Assembly: GCF_900110255.1 (NCBI RefSeq)
Contig: NZ_FODD01000006.1
Coordinates: forward strand, 186,001-250,000
DNA from: Actinacidiphila rubida
GTDB taxonomy: Bacteria; Actinomycetota; Actinomycetes; Streptomycetales; Streptomycetaceae
Direction of reading: 5' to 3'
Length of the DNA: 64,000 bases
The translations under genes and the position numbers were made by a program. Each line of letters starts with the position of its first letter. Positions within the stretch are counted from its first letter, which is position 1. This document shows positions 1-10,700 of the stretch, in pieces. Below the pieces are notes generated by a model that saw only the letters and a list, made by a program, of their open reading frames with translations, ran no database searches and had not been told where the DNA came from.

Positions 1-1
1 G

Positions 2-157
2 CTGTGCGTGCTCCTGCTGAGCACCAGCCGGCCCGAAGGTGACTTCCTGTTCGCCGCCGGTGTCGGTCCGTACCTCTACCTGCTCGGGGGCGCACTGTCC
101 GCCCTGGTCTGTGCCACGGTGCCCCAACTGCCCCCTTCCGGCGCCAACCGGGCCTGA
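2..157 (+). CDS. C-terminal end of a membrane protein (partial)
   Basis: Only the last 51 residues and a TGA stop lie inside the window; the start is beyond the left edge. The visible part has two hydrophobic stretches, one at the very beginning (LCVLLLS) and one in the middle (YLYLLGGALSALVCATV), joined by a short loop, and it ends in a polar tail. This is consistent with the last two helices of an integral membrane protein. No family can be assigned from this fragment. The 154 bases between it and the next gene hold no recognisable gene. Confidence 0.6.
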   Translation: MCVLLLSTSRPEGDFLFAAGVGPYLYLLGGALSALVCATVPQLPPSGANRA

Positions 158-311
158 CTTGGCAGGCGGGGGGGCGCTCGTGGTTGGGTGACTCCGAGCG
201 TTCCACCGCACCAGGGTTGCCGTTCCCGGCAGATCGGTATGGTGGTGCGCGCCGGCGAGCCGCCCGCGGACAGACCGCGAGAGGCGGCGTAGCTAACCGG
301 GAGAGCCTGCT

Positions 312-2786
312 TTGAGTCGTGAAACAGACAGTTCGTCCTCGGGTCCCCAGGGCCGCGGCGGCGCCGCGTACCCGTCGGGCACCCCGCCGTACGGCGCCCG
401 CCCGTTTCCGTCGCTGCACCCCCAGGAGCGCCCCCGCCCCGCAGGCACTCCGGGCACCGGCGACTCGCCCGAGCCGGCGGCGCCGGAGGCCCCGGACGGC
501 GCTCAGCCGGGCCCGGACGAGCCGAGGACCGAGACGACGCTGACCACCCGGATCCGGATCAACATCCCCGGTTCGCGGCCGATCCCGCCGGTCGTCGTGC
601 GCACCCCCGTCGAGGAGGGCACGCAGGTGCCGGAGGCTGCCCCGGGTGTCCCGGCCGCTCCGGGCGCCGACGGTGGCGCGGGCGAGGACCCGCAGGCCGC
701 CGCGGCCGCCCCGGCCGAGCCCGAGGCGGAGCCGGAGAAGGCCAGCGACTGGTTCGCGCCCCGTAAGCCGGTGGCCGCACCGCCCGCCGAGCAGGGGCCG
801 TCGTTCGGCGACGGGCCGCAGGCGCCCGCGCCGCCGTCCCCCGCGCCGGGTGCCGACGCCGACCCGTTCGGCACCGGCACGTTCACGGCCGACGACTTCT
901 TCCGCCCTTCGCGTCCCGACACCGACACCGGTTCGCACGCGCTCGGCGCCCCGGCGCCGGACCCGTTCGGCGACCCCGACACGGGCTCGCACCCGTTCGG
1001 CGGCCCCGGCGTCCCGCCCGCCTCCGACGGCTTCGGCGGCCCCGACACGGGGTCGTTCCGCCTCGGCGCCCCCGGTGGCCCGGCGGCGCCCGACGCGTTC
1101 AGCGACCCCGACACCGGCTCGGGCCCGCGCCCCTTCGGCATGCCCGACCCGTTCACGGACCCCGACACCGGCTCCGGTCCGCGCCCGTTCGGCGTCCCGG
1201 GCACCCCGCCCGGCGCGTTCAGCGACCCGGACACCGGCTCGACTCCCGGCTTCCTGCCGCCCCCGGTCGGCACGGGCGGCCCGGCGGGCCCGGGTCCGCT
1301 GCCCCGCCGCGGCACGCATGACAAGCCGGCGGGGGGCGCCCCCGCGCCGTTCGGCACCGACGACTTCCCGCCCGGCGTGCCGCGTCCGGTCGACCCGCTG
1401 GCCGGGCCGAACGGGCCTGGCGGCCCGCGCGACGCGGCGGCCTTCGCACCGCCCGCCGGCCCGACCTCGGGCCCGGGCACCGGCGCCATGCAGGTGCCGC
1501 CGTTCGCGACCAGCGGGCCGGGCGGCCCCGGCGGGCCGAACGCGGCCGGCGGTCTCGGCAAGCCCGGTGGCCCGGGCGGCAACGGCCCCGCCGGTCCCGC
1601 CGGTTTCCGCCCGCCCGTCCCGGGCGGCGGGGCGGGCCGCCCCGGCCCTGGCGGCGTCCCGGGCGGTCCCGGGGACCGCCTCTCCGGCGACACCCTGGTC
1701 AGCGGCATCCCGGCCGTGCCCGCGGGCGACATCCGCGGGCCGCGTCCGCAGGGGCCCGGTCAGGGTCCGGCCGGCGCGCCCGCGTCCCCGCAGCCTTCGG
1801 CCCCGGCCAAGGCGGCGAAGACGGGCAGGACGGCCAAGAAGGGGGGCCGTTCCAAGCTCGTGCTCGCGGGTGTCGGCGTCGGCGCCGTGGTCGTCCTCGC
1901 GTACGGCGCGGGCCTGTTGATGAACCACGCCGACGTCCCCCGGGGCACCACCGTGCTCGGCGTGGACATCGGCAACATGACCAAGGACGAGGCGGTGCAG
2001 ACGCTGAACAAGGCGCTCGGCGACCGCACCACCGCGCCGCTGACCCTCACGATCGGCGGCAGGAAGCAGACGCTGAAGCCGTCCGTGGCCGGGCTGACCG
2101 TCGACACCGACGCCACCGTGCGCGGGGTCGCGCACACCGACTACAACCCGGTGTCGGTGATCGGCTCGCTGGTCGGCGGCAGCACCACCGTCGACCCCGT
2201 GATCCTGGTCGACAACGACAAGCTGAAGGCGGCCCTGCAGGGCATCGCGGGCCGGAACAGCAGCGGCAGCGACGGCATGGTCCGGTTCGCCGGCCACAAG
2301 GCGATCGCGGTCCCCGGCAAGCCCGGCTCCTCCTTCGACGTGAACGCCGCGGCCACCCAGGTCGCCGCCGCCTACCGGACCCGGGCCGAGACCGGCGCGG
2401 ACCAGCCGGTGGCGCTCACCGTCACCACGGTCCCGCCGAAGGTGACCCAGGCCGCGCTGGACCAGGCGGTCAACGGGTTCGGCAGGACGGCGATGGCCGG
2501 CCAGGTGGTCGTGCGGGCCGACGGGACGCACAAGATCCCGTTCAACAAGTCGCTGCCGACGTTCCTGACGATGACCCCGGACGCGCAGGGCAAGCTCGCC
2601 CCGCACGTCGACCTGGCGGTGCTCAAGTCGCTGTACGGCGCGACGTTCAACGGCGTGCTGCTGCAGCGCGCGGACGGCAGCAAGACCGCCGTCACCCCGC
2701 AGGACGTCGCGACGGCCCTGGTGAAGGCGCTGTCGTCGAGCGACGCCGCGGGCCGGATCGTCACGCTGCCCAACGTCGCGAAGTAG
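312..2786 (+). CDS. Proline-rich single-pass membrane protein with PG_binding_4-type domain
   Basis: 824 residues from a TTG start; a GGGAG ribosome site lies about 10 bases upstream. About the first 510 residues are low-complexity Pro/Gly/Ala sequence, including six spaced copies of a DTGS-centred motif. A Lys/Arg-rich stretch and one transmembrane helix follow near residues 516-537. The rest is extracellular and begins with a segment (TVLGVDIGNMTKDEAVQTL) typical of the PG_binding_4 domain found in VanW/YoaR-like cell-wall proteins; no VanW domain follows. Seen directly: a disordered cytoplasmic N-terminus, one helix and an outer domain. Inferred: a cell-envelope protein contacting peptidoglycan or its precursors. 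It stands alone, convergent with the MASE1 gene; its substrate is unknown. Confidence 0.75.
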   Translation: MSRETDSSSSGPQGRGGAAYPSGTPPYGARPFPSLHPQERPRPAGTPGTGDSPEPAAPEAPDGAQPGPDEPRTETTLTTRIRINIPGSRPIPPVVVRTPVEEGTQVPEAAPGVPAAPGADGGAGEDPQAAAAAPAEPEAEPEKASDWFAPRKPVAAPPAEQGPSFGDGPQAPAPPSPAPGADADPFGTGTFTADDFFRPSRPDTDTGSHALGAPAPDPFGDPDTGSHPFGGPGVPPASDGFGGPDTGSFRLGAPGGPAAPDAFSDPDTGSGPRPFGMPDPFTDPDTGSGPRPFGVPGTPPGAFSDPDTGSTPGFLPPPVGTGGPAGPGPLPRRGTHDKPAGGAPAPFGTDDFPPGVPRPVDPLAGPNGPGGPRDAAAFAPPAGPTSGPGTGAMQVPPFATSGPGGPGGPNAAGGLGKPGGPGGNGPAGPAGFRPPVPGGGAGRPGPGGVPGGPGDRLSGDTLVSGIPAVPAGDIRGPRPQGPGQGPAGAPASPQPSAPAKAAKTGRTAKKGGRSKLVLAGVGVGAVVVLAYGAGLLMNHADVPRGTTVLGVDIGNMTKDEAVQTLNKALGDRTTAPLTLTIGGRKQTLKPSVAGLTVDTDATVRGVAHTDYNPVSVIGSLVGGSTTVDPVILVDNDKLKAALQGIAGRNSSGSDGMVRFAGHKAIAVPGKPGSSFDVNAAATQVAAAYRTRAETGADQPVALTVTTVPPKVTQAALDQAVNGFGRTAMAGQVVVRADGTHKIPFNKSLPTFLTMTPDAQGKLAPHVDLAVLKSLYGATFNGVLLQRADGSKTAVTPQDVATALVKALSSSDAAGRIVTLPNVAK
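918..1250 (+). repeat. Imperfect coding repeats around a PDTGS motif
   Basis: Six copies of a (P)DTGS-coding motif are spaced about 50-70 bases apart within the disordered N-terminal part of the PG_binding_4 protein. Several are followed by a Pro-Phe-Gly segment. The repeats diverge at the base level, so the motif is kept while the linkers vary. Confidence 0.7.
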
Positions 2787-2822
2787 CGCGGGGCCGTACC
2801 GGAGGCGCGCGGGCCGGGGGGG

Positions 2823-3884
2823 TCAGCCCTCCCGGTTCCGCGCCCTGGCGGACACCAGTTCCTGCAACTGGGCGCAGACCCGGCGGATCTCGTCGTGGGT
2901 GGCCTCGCGTTCGGTGATGACCGCCGACAGCAGCAGGGCCGTCAGCGCCGTCACACCGTTGAACGCCTGCAGCGTCACCATGTTCGACACCAGTCCGTGG
3001 TCGGCGAACGGGCCCGTGCGGCGGGTGGTGGCGAGGATGGCCAGCGTGGACACGGCCAGGGCGCAGGGTGCCGCGCCCGGCAGCTGGAACCGGAACGCGG
3101 CCCAGATCAGCACGGGCGAGACGAGGAACAGCAGCGAGGCGGTCGTGCCGTTGGTCGCCAGGTAGCCGATGCCGAGGGTGGCCGCGGTCAGCGCCGCCGC
3201 CTCGCCCCAGCGGGCGGCCCCCCAGGGGGCGCGGACCGGGCCGGGCAGCCACCGCCGCCGCAGCGCCGCGTAGGCCACGAGCAGGAACGGCGTGACGACC
3301 AGCACGCCCATGGCGTCGCCGGTCCACCACACGGACCAGGCCGTCCAGAAGCCGTTCTGGTCCAGGGCGCCGGACACCAGCAGGGCCGTGGTGCCCGTGG
3401 TCGCGCTGATGACCATCGCCACCAGCGCGCCGAGGAAGATCAGGGCGAGGGCGTCCCTGAGCCGGTCCATGGCGGTGTGGAAGCCGGCCCGGCGCAGCAG
3501 CAGGTAGGCCGCGACCGGCGCCAGGGTGTTGCCTGCGGTGATGGCCAGCACGGTGCCGAACGACGGGCCGAGGGTGATGTTCACCGCGAACGCGCCGAGC
3601 GCGATGCCGGGCCAGACGCGCAGTCCCAGGACGAGCAGCGCGGTCAGCGCCAGCCCGGTCGGCGGCCACAGCGGGGTGACCTGCCCGCGGACCAGCTGCT
3701 CCAGCAGGCCGAGCCGCGCCGTCCCGTAGTACGCCGCGGCCAGCAGCACGACCTGCAGGAGCCAGGTGTGGTCCATGGCGGCGAGCCCGTCCGGCACCGG
3801 GCCGCGCACGCCGGGGACGTGGCTGCCGGGGCGCTCAGGGCCTGGGTCCCGCATGAAGCCGAACATACCGGCCCGGAACGGCAT
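2823..3884 (-). CDS. MASE1-domain integral membrane protein
   Basis: 353 residues from the ATG at 3884. A second in-frame ATG at 3776 begins just before the first transmembrane helix (MDHTWLLQ) and may be the true start, because neither has a strong ribosome site. The protein is almost entirely hydrophobic helices. It contains the PLWPPTGLALTALLVLG signature typical of MASE1, an input domain usually fused to phosphatase, histidine kinase or GGDEF outputs. Here no output domain follows: the protein ends in a short charged helix (ITEREATHDEIRRV). The PP2C gene immediately upstream on the same strand, 9 bases away, supplies a plausible separate output partner. The signal sensed is unknown. Confidence 0.8.
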   Translation of the reverse strand: MPFRAGMFGFMRDPGPERPGSHVPGVRGPVPDGLAAMDHTWLLQVVLLAAAYYGTARLGLLEQLVRGQVTPLWPPTGLALTALLVLGLRVWPGIALGAFAVNITLGPSFGTVLAITAGNTLAPVAAYLLLRRAGFHTAMDRLRDALALIFLGALVAMVISATTGTTALLVSGALDQNGFWTAWSVWWTGDAMGVLVVTPFLLVAYAALRRRWLPGPVRAPWGAARWGEAAALTAATLGIGYLATNGTTASLLFLVSPVLIWAAFRFQLPGAAPCALAVSTLAILATTRRTGPFADHGLVSNMVTLQAFNGVTALTALLLSAVITEREATHDEIRRVCAQLQELVSARARNREG

Positions 3885-3893
3885 CTTCCGGCG

Positions 3894-4796
3894 TCAGGCG
3901 GCCCGCCGCGCGGGCCCGTCGTAGCGGGCGACGAGCACGGCGGCGTCGTCCTCGTGTCCGGTGCGCTCGGCCGCGGCGATCACACGGCCGGCCAGGACGT
4001 CGGGCTCGTCCAGGAACCCGCCGCGAACCATCGCGGCCACCCTGTCCAGGCCGCTGCCGACGGGGCAGGCGGGACCTTCCACGACGCCGTCGGTCAGCAG
4101 CACCAGGGAGCCGGCGACCGTCACCACGCGGTGCGTGACCGGGTACCGCTCGCCCGCGAGCACGCCCAGCGGCGGGCCGCCGCGGTCCTGGGCGATGCCC
4201 CAGTTGCCGTCCTCGCACGCCCACACCATCGGGATGTGCCCGGCGCGGGCCAGGTCGAGGCAGCCGGTGGCGGGGTCGAAGCGCAGGAAGCAGCAGGTGG
4301 CGAAGAGGCCGCCGCCCATCGAGACCAGGAGGTCGTTGGCGTGGCGGAGGATCTCGCCGGGGTCGCTGGTGGCGCCGGCCAGTGCGCGCAGTCCCACCCG
4401 GATCTGGCCCATGAAGGCGGCGGCCTCCACGTCGTGGCCCTGGACGTCGCCGATGGCCAGGCCCACGGTGCCGTCGCCCATGGTGAACGCGTCGTACCAG
4501 TCGCCGCCGACGTCCAGGCCGCGCTGGGAGGGGGCGTACCGGACGGCCAGGCGCAGCCGGTCGAGCCGCGGGAGCTCGGGGGGCAGCATGTGGCGCTGGA
4601 GGGCGACGGCGAGTTCGACGCGGGTCCGCTCCACCTTCATCTGCTCCGCGGCCTCGTCGACCAGCGAGCCGAGGGTGGAGAGGAGGTCCTGCGTGCTGTC
4701 CGGGAGCCGGGGGGCGTCGTCCCGCGCGGGATGCTCCCACTGCTGCCGCAGGGCTAGCCGTTCCCGCTGCTCGCGGCGCTGCTGGCGTTCGCGCAT
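3894..4796 (-). CDS. PP2C/SpoIIE-family serine/threonine phosphatase
   Basis: 300 residues, soluble. A charged N-terminal helix (about residues 1-60, possibly coiled coil) leads into a SpoIIE-type PP2C domain. The metal-binding motifs are visible: VGGDWYD at about 96-102, GDVQGHD at about 116-122 and LTDGVVEG near 235. There is no PAS, GAF or ATPase domain, unlike the two larger phosphatases elsewhere in this window. In the family such enzymes dephosphorylate anti-sigma-factor antagonists in partner-switching pathways. It is first of a two-gene unit with the MASE1 protein, which may act as its membrane sensor; that link is inference from adjacency. Two GATAAG hexamers nine bases apart lie upstream (about 4840-4855). 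Confidence 0.85.
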   Translation of the reverse strand: MRERQQRREQRERLALRQQWEHPARDDAPRLPDSTQDLLSTLGSLVDEAAEQMKVERTRVELAVALQRHMLPPELPRLDRLRLAVRYAPSQRGLDVGGDWYDAFTMGDGTVGLAIGDVQGHDVEAAAFMGQIRVGLRALAGATSDPGEILRHANDLLVSMGGGLFATCCFLRFDPATGCLDLARAGHIPMVWACEDGNWGIAQDRGGPPLGVLAGERYPVTHRVVTVAGSLVLLTDGVVEGPACPVGSGLDRVAAMVRGGFLDEPDVLAGRVIAAAERTGHEDDAAVLVARYDGPARRAA

Positions 4797-4936
4797 GACA
4801 GCCCCCGGTGGATGGGCGCCTGATTCTGCCGGTTCCTCCGCTTATCCTGCCTTATCACCTTAGCCCCGGCGCCGGACCGCCTGCCAGGGCCGAACGGCCT
4901 CTCGGCCCGGGACGGCCGCCCCCGGCGCGGGACCCC

Positions 4937-4959
4937 GCGCGGGCCGCCCGGGCCCGCGC
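4937..4959 (-). terminator. Hairpin after the first peptide-transporter operon
   Basis: A 9-base perfect inverted repeat (GCGCGGGCC / GGCCCGCGC) with a 5-base loop lies 6-28 bases after the stop of the last transporter gene, reading on the minus strand. There is no T tract, as is usual for actinomycete hairpin terminators. Confidence 0.6.
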
Positions 4960-4964
4960 GCCCG

Positions 4965-6015
4965 TCACTCCCCCGGCGGGTTCTCCATCTCCTCGGCGAA
5001 GTGGCACGCCGACTCGTGCTCGGCGGGGCCGCCGGTGCCGCGGAAGACCTCCGGGACGGCCAGCAGCGGCTCCTCCACGGCGCACCGCTCCTGGGCCTTC
5101 CAGCAGCGGGTGCGGAACCGGCAGCCGGACGGCGGGTTCGCCGGCGACGGCACGTCGCCGGCGAGGATGATCCGCTCGCGCTCCTCGCGCGCCTCCGGGT
5201 TGGGCACCGGCACGGCGGAGAGCAGGGCCTGCGTGTACGGGTGGGTGGGGTGCTCGTAGATCGCCGCGTCGGCGCCGATCTCGACGATCCTGCCGAGGTA
5301 CATCACGCCGACCCGGTCGGAGATGTGCCGGACGATCGACAGGTCGTGCGCGATGAACATGTAGGAGAGCTGGAACTCGTCCTGCAGCCGCTCCATCAGG
5401 TTGACCACCTGCGCCTGCACCGAGACGTCGAGCGCGGACACCGGCTCGTCCGCGACGATGATCTCCGGGCGCAGCGCCAGGCCGCGGGCGATGCCGATGC
5501 GCTGGCGCTGGCCGCCGGAGAACTGGTGCGGGTACCGGTTGATGTACTCGGGGTTGAGGCCGACGACGTCCAGCAGCTCCTGCACGCGCCGCCGCCGGTC
5601 GCCCTTCGGCGCGACGTCCGGGTGGATGTCGAAGGGCTCGCCGATGATGTCGCCCACGGTCATCCGCGGGTTCAGCGAGGTGTAGGGGTCCTGGAACACC
5701 ATCTGGATGTTGCGGCGCACGGCCTTGAGCGCCCGGCCGGACAGCTTGGTGATGTCCTGGCCCTTGTACTTGATCGTGCCCGCCGTGGGCTCCTCCAGGT
5801 TCATCACCAGCTTGGCGACGGTCGACTTGCCGCAGCCGGACTCGCCGACGATGCCCAGCGTCTCGCCGGGGTACAGGTCGAAGTCCACGCCGTCGACGGC
5901 CTTGACCGCGCCGATCTGCTTCTTGAACAGGATGCCCTGGGTGAGGGGGAAGTGCTTGACCAGTCCGCGGACTTCGAGGATCGGCTCGCGGGTGGTGGCC
6001 GGGGCCGCCGCCGGT

Positions 6016-6038
<23 letters not shown>
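4965..6038 (-). CDS. Peptide ABC transporter ATP-binding protein, OppF/DppF type (copy 1)
   Basis: 357 residues from GTG at 6038, overlapping the end of the OppD-type gene by 23 bases; an AAGGAG-like ribosome site lies inside that gene's end. Visible motifs are Walker A GESGCGKST (about 64-72), the Q-loop VFQDPYTSLNPR, the signature SGGQRQR, Walker B VADEP and the H-loop IAHD. The C-terminal oligopeptide-transporter extension has the CRFRTRC cysteine pair. It would energise import of peptides with its OppD partner. It is last gene of the five-gene operon read from 10700. Most positions are identical to the second copy (11241-12263), more than for any other pair in the two operons. Confidence 0.93.
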
Positions 6039-7056
<1,018 letters not shown>

Positions 7057-7066
7057 CGCGTGCTCC

Positions 7067-8086
7067 TCAGCGCAGCTTGGGGTCGAGGGCGTCGCGCACC
7101 GCGTCGCCGAGCATGATGAAGGCCAGCACGGTCAGGCTCAGCGCGCCGGCCGGCCACAGCAGCATGTGCGGGGCGTTGCGGATCTGGCTGGAGGCGTCGG
7201 AGATGTCGATGCCCCAGGAGACCGTGGGCGGTTTGAGGCCCACGCCCAGATAGGACAGCGTGGCCTCCAGGGCGATGTAGGTGCCGAGCGCGATGGTGCC
7301 GACGACGATGACGGGGGCGACGGCGTTCGGCGCGATGTGCCGCAGCAGCATGCGGGAGTTGCCGGCGCCCAGGGCCCGCGCGGCCTGCACGTAGTCGTTC
7401 TGCCGGGCGGTGATCACCGAACCGCGGGCGATACGGGCGATCTGCGGCCAGCCCAGCAGCACCATGAAGCCGATGACCGGCCACACCGAGCTGTTGGTGA
7501 CCACGGAGAGGAACACCAGGCCGCCGAGGACGACGGGGATGCCGAAGAAGATGTCGCTGATCCGCGACAGCACCGCGTCCCACCAGCCGACGAAGAACCC
7601 GGCCAGGCCGCCGAGGATGCTGCCGAGGATCACCACGCCGAGGGTCGCGCACACGCCGACGGTCACCGAGGCGCGGGCGCCGTACACGACGCGGGTGTAG
7701 ACGTCGCGGCCCTGGCTGTCGAAACCGAACGGGTGGCCCGCCTCGGGTCCGGCCTGCGCCTTGGCGAGGTTGGCCGCGAGCGGGTCCTGGGTGGCGATGG
7801 TCCCCGGCCACAGCGAGATGAAGACCAGGAACAGGATGATCAGCGCGGAGATGATGAAGATCGGGTTGCGCCTCAGGTCGCGCCAGGCGTCGGACCACAG
7901 GCTGCGCGGTTTGCCGGCCGGCCCCCCGGGCTCCTGCGCGTGACTCGGTCCCTTCTCCAGGGTCTCCGCGTCGGCGTTGGCCAGGTCGAAGCCGCCGCCG
8001 TAGCCACCGGCCGGGGCGATCGGGCCCTGGCTGGGGTCGATGGGTTCCAGCGGATCGTGTCCGTGCGGATCGTGTCCGTCAGGCAT
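7067..8086 (-). CDS. Peptide ABC transporter permease, OppC/DppC type (copy 1)
   Basis: 339 residues with a long soluble N-terminus (about 80 residues), the conserved N-terminal OppC segment (SLWSDAWRDLRRNPIFI) that leads into the first helix, and about six transmembrane helices. The EAA-type loop (ARALGAGNSRMLLRHIAPN) that contacts the ATPases is clear. It would pair with the DppB-type permease whose gene it overlaps by 8 bases at 8079-8086. Its extended N-terminus is longer than in the second copy. Confidence 0.92.
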   Translation of the reverse strand: MPDGHDPHGHDPLEPIDPSQGPIAPAGGYGGGFDLANADAETLEKGPSHAQEPGGPAGKPRSLWSDAWRDLRRNPIFIISALIILFLVFISLWPGTIATQDPLAANLAKAQAGPEAGHPFGFDSQGRDVYTRVVYGARASVTVGVCATLGVVILGSILGGLAGFFVGWWDAVLSRISDIFFGIPVVLGGLVFLSVVTNSSVWPVIGFMVLLGWPQIARIARGSVITARQNDYVQAARALGAGNSRMLLRHIAPNAVAPVIVVGTIALGTYIALEATLSYLGVGLKPPTVSWGIDISDASSQIRNAPHMLLWPAGALSLTVLAFIMLGDAVRDALDPKLR

Positions 8087-9002
8087 ACCGAATCCTCGGG
8101 TCCAGGACCGCGTAGAGCAGGTCGACGAGCAGGTTCGCGATCAGGAAGACCAGCACCAGGATGGTGACGAAGCCGACGACCGTCGGCGCGTTGTTGCGCA
8201 GGATGCCCTGGTAGAGGTTGTAGCCGACGCCGTGGATGTTGAAGATCCGCTCGGTGACGATGGCGCCGCCCATGAGCGCGCCGATGTCGGTGCCGATGAA
8301 GGTGACGACCGGGATCAGCGAGTTGCGCAGCAGGTGCCGGATGATGACCCGGCGGCGCGGCAGGCCCTTGGCGACGGCGGTGCGCACGTAGTCGCCGCGG
8401 GTGTTCTCGGCGATGGACGTGCGGGTGAGCCGGGTGACGTAGGCCAGCGAGACCAGGGCGAGCACCAGTCCCGGCAGGATGAGTTCGTTGAACGGCGCGC
8501 TGGGCGACACCGAGGGCGCGGTCCATTTGAGCTGGACGCCGAAGATGTACTGCAGCACGTAACCGGTGACGAACGTGGGCACCGAGATCACCACGAGGGT
8601 CAGCAGCAGCACGCCGGTGTCGACCGGCTTGCCGCGCTTCATACCGGTGAGCACGCCCAGCGTGATGCCGATGATGATCTCGAAGATGATGGCGACGATG
8701 GTCAGCCGGATGGTCACCGGGAAGGCGTCGCCCATCAGCTGCAGGACCGACTGGCCGTTGAACGCCGTGCCGAAGTCGCCCTTGAACAGGTTGCCCATGT
8801 AGTGGATGTACTGGGCGGGCAGCGAGTGGTCGAGGTACAGGTCGTGCCGGATCTGTGCGGCGGTCGCCGGATCGGGCGCCCGGTCACCGAAGAGCGCGGC
8901 CACGGGGTCGCCGAGCGCGTACACCATGAAGAAGATCAGGAACGTGCTGCCGATGAAGACGGGGATCATCTGCAGCAGCCGCCGGATCACATAGCGTCCC
9001 AT
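8079..9002 (-). CDS. Peptide ABC transporter permease, OppB/DppB type (copy 1)
   Basis: 307 residues from the ATG at 9002, chosen because the protein then begins MGRYVIRRLLQ exactly as its paralogue and a GGGAGG site sits 5 bases upstream. Six transmembrane helices are visible, with the family DHSLPAQYIHYMGNLFKGDFG loop after the first helix and an EAA loop (AVAKGLPRRRVIIRHLLRN). It is second gene of the operon, 63 bases after the binding-protein gene. Confidence 0.92.
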   Translation of the reverse strand: MGRYVIRRLLQMIPVFIGSTFLIFFMVYALGDPVAALFGDRAPDPATAAQIRHDLYLDHSLPAQYIHYMGNLFKGDFGTAFNGQSVLQLMGDAFPVTIRLTIVAIIFEIIIGITLGVLTGMKRGKPVDTGVLLLTLVVISVPTFVTGYVLQYIFGVQLKWTAPSVSPSAPFNELILPGLVLALVSLAYVTRLTRTSIAENTRGDYVRTAVAKGLPRRRVIIRHLLRNSLIPVVTFIGTDIGALMGGAIVTERIFNIHGVGYNLYQGILRNNAPTVVGFVTILVLVFLIANLLVDLLYAVLDPRIRYA

Positions 9003-9065
9003 GGGGCCTCCCGGAAAGGCGGGCGGAGGCCGCACCGGGCGATCCGGTGCGGCCTCCGCTCGGCG

Positions 9066-10700
9066 TCACTTGACGTTGATCTCGTTGTAGACGGGGACGC
9101 TGAAGGGGTTGAGGAACACGTTGCTGACGTTCGACGAGTAGCCCGCGCTGCCGTTCTGGTACCAGAGCGGGATCGCCGGCATGTCGATGACCAGCTGCTT
9201 CTCCGCGTCCTGGAACTTGGAGACGGACTCCGAGCTGCTGCTGGCCGCGTTGGCCTGGTTGACCAGGTTGTCGAAGTTCGCGTTGCTGTAGTGCGAGTCG
9301 TTCGACGAGGCGTTGGTGTAGTACTGCGGCTGCAGGAAGTCCTGGATCAGCGGGTAGTCCATCTGCCAGCCGGCCCGGAACGGGTCGTTCTGCTGCTTGT
9401 TGGTGATCTTGTTCCGGAAGTCGGCGAAGGTGCCGACCGGGGCGCCGACGCACGCCGTGTTGTTGCCCAGCGCGTTGTTGATGCTGTTGCACACCGCGTC
9501 CACCCACTCCTTGTGGGAGCCGGTGTCGGCGTTGTACGAGATGGTGATGTGGCCGCCGGGCAGGCCGCCGGCCTGCGCGATGACCTGCTTGGCCTTGCTC
9601 GGGTTGTACGTGCACTCCTGGCCGCACAGGCCCTGCTTGAAGCCGCCCGCGTCGCCGAGCACCGGCGAGGTCCAGTCGCTGGCGGGGGTGCGGGTGTTCT
9701 GGAAGATCTGCTGGGTGATCTGCTGGCGGTTGATCGCCATCGACAGGCCCTGCCGGATCTTCGCGGAGTTCGGCGTGTTCCAGCGCGAGCTGTAGAGCGG
9801 GAACGCGATCGTCTGGATGATGCCGGCCGGCACGTTGATGTACCGGCTGCCCAGGTCGTTCTTCACGTTCTTCAGCTGCGAGGCCGGGATGTCGTCGACG
9901 AGGTCGAGGTTGCCGGCCTGCAGGTCGGTGTACGCCGTGTTGTTGTCGGTGTAGACCCGCAGGTCCACGCCCTTGTTCGAGGCGGCGTCCGAGCCCTTGT
10001 AGCCGTCCCACTTCACCAGGTTCATACCGGTGCCCTTGGTGTACGACGAGATCTCGTACGGGCCGTTGCCGATGGGCTTCGCCAGCCAGGCGGAGTGGTT
10101 GGTGAAGAACGACTGGGGCAGCGGGTAGAACGCGGAGTAGCCCAGGGTGTCGGGGAACAGCGCGAACTTCGAGCTGAGCTTCACGGTGAACTCGGTGTCC
10201 GAGACCTTGTGCAGGCCGGACAGCTTGTCCGTGACGGCCGAGGCGCCGGTGGCGTCCGGGTGGACCTGCGCGTAGCCGGCGATGGGGGCGAAGAACGAGG
10301 CGTTGAGCTGGGCGTTCTTCAGGGCGGCGCCGTAGTTCCAGGCGTTGATGAACGAGTCCGCGTTGACCGGCTCACCGTTGCTGAAGGTCCAGCCCGACTT
10401 GAGCTTGATGTCGAAGGTCTGCGAGTCCGTCGAGGTGATCGACTGCGCGATCCAGTTCTCGGCCGCGGCGGTCTTCGGGTTGTACTTCTTCAGGCCCCGG
10501 AAGATCATGTCCAGCACCTTGCCGCCCTGCACCTCGTTGGTGTCGGCCGGCTCCAGGGGGTTCTGCGGGTCACCCCACGACGCACGCACGATGCCGTTGG
10601 TGCTGCCGCCGCCGCCACTGCTTCCGCCGCCGCAGGCGCCGGCCGCGAGGGCGACCACCACCGCTCCTGCAGCCCACTTCACCCGCGTGGCTCCGCGCAT
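9066..10700 (-). CDS. Peptide-binding lipoprotein, SBP family 5 (copy 1)
   Basis: 544 residues. A short signal peptide ends in a lipobox-like ALAAGAC near residue 23, followed by a Gly/Ser linker, so the protein is probably tethered to the outer face of the membrane. The mature part is a family 5 extracellular solute-binding domain (WIAQSITSTDSQTFDIKLKSG and later SMAINRQQITQQIFQ are typical). It is first gene of the operon and should set peptide specificity for the permeases and ATPases that follow. A strong GGAGGAGG site precedes the ATG. A paired peptide transporter next to typA recalls the bldK region of Streptomyces coelicolor, where peptide import is needed for aerial growth; assigning that role here is inference. 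Confidence 0.92.
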   Translation of the reverse strand: MRGATRVKWAAGAVVVALAAGACGGGSSGGGGSTNGIVRASWGDPQNPLEPADTNEVQGGKVLDMIFRGLKKYNPKTAAAENWIAQSITSTDSQTFDIKLKSGWTFSNGEPVNADSFINAWNYGAALKNAQLNASFFAPIAGYAQVHPDATGASAVTDKLSGLHKVSDTEFTVKLSSKFALFPDTLGYSAFYPLPQSFFTNHSAWLAKPIGNGPYEISSYTKGTGMNLVKWDGYKGSDAASNKGVDLRVYTDNNTAYTDLQAGNLDLVDDIPASQLKNVKNDLGSRYINVPAGIIQTIAFPLYSSRWNTPNSAKIRQGLSMAINRQQITQQIFQNTRTPASDWTSPVLGDAGGFKQGLCGQECTYNPSKAKQVIAQAGGLPGGHITISYNADTGSHKEWVDAVCNSINNALGNNTACVGAPVGTFADFRNKITNKQQNDPFRAGWQMDYPLIQDFLQPQYYTNASSNDSHYSNANFDNLVNQANAASSSSESVSKFQDAEKQLVIDMPAIPLWYQNGSAGYSSNVSNVFLNPFSVPVYNEINVK

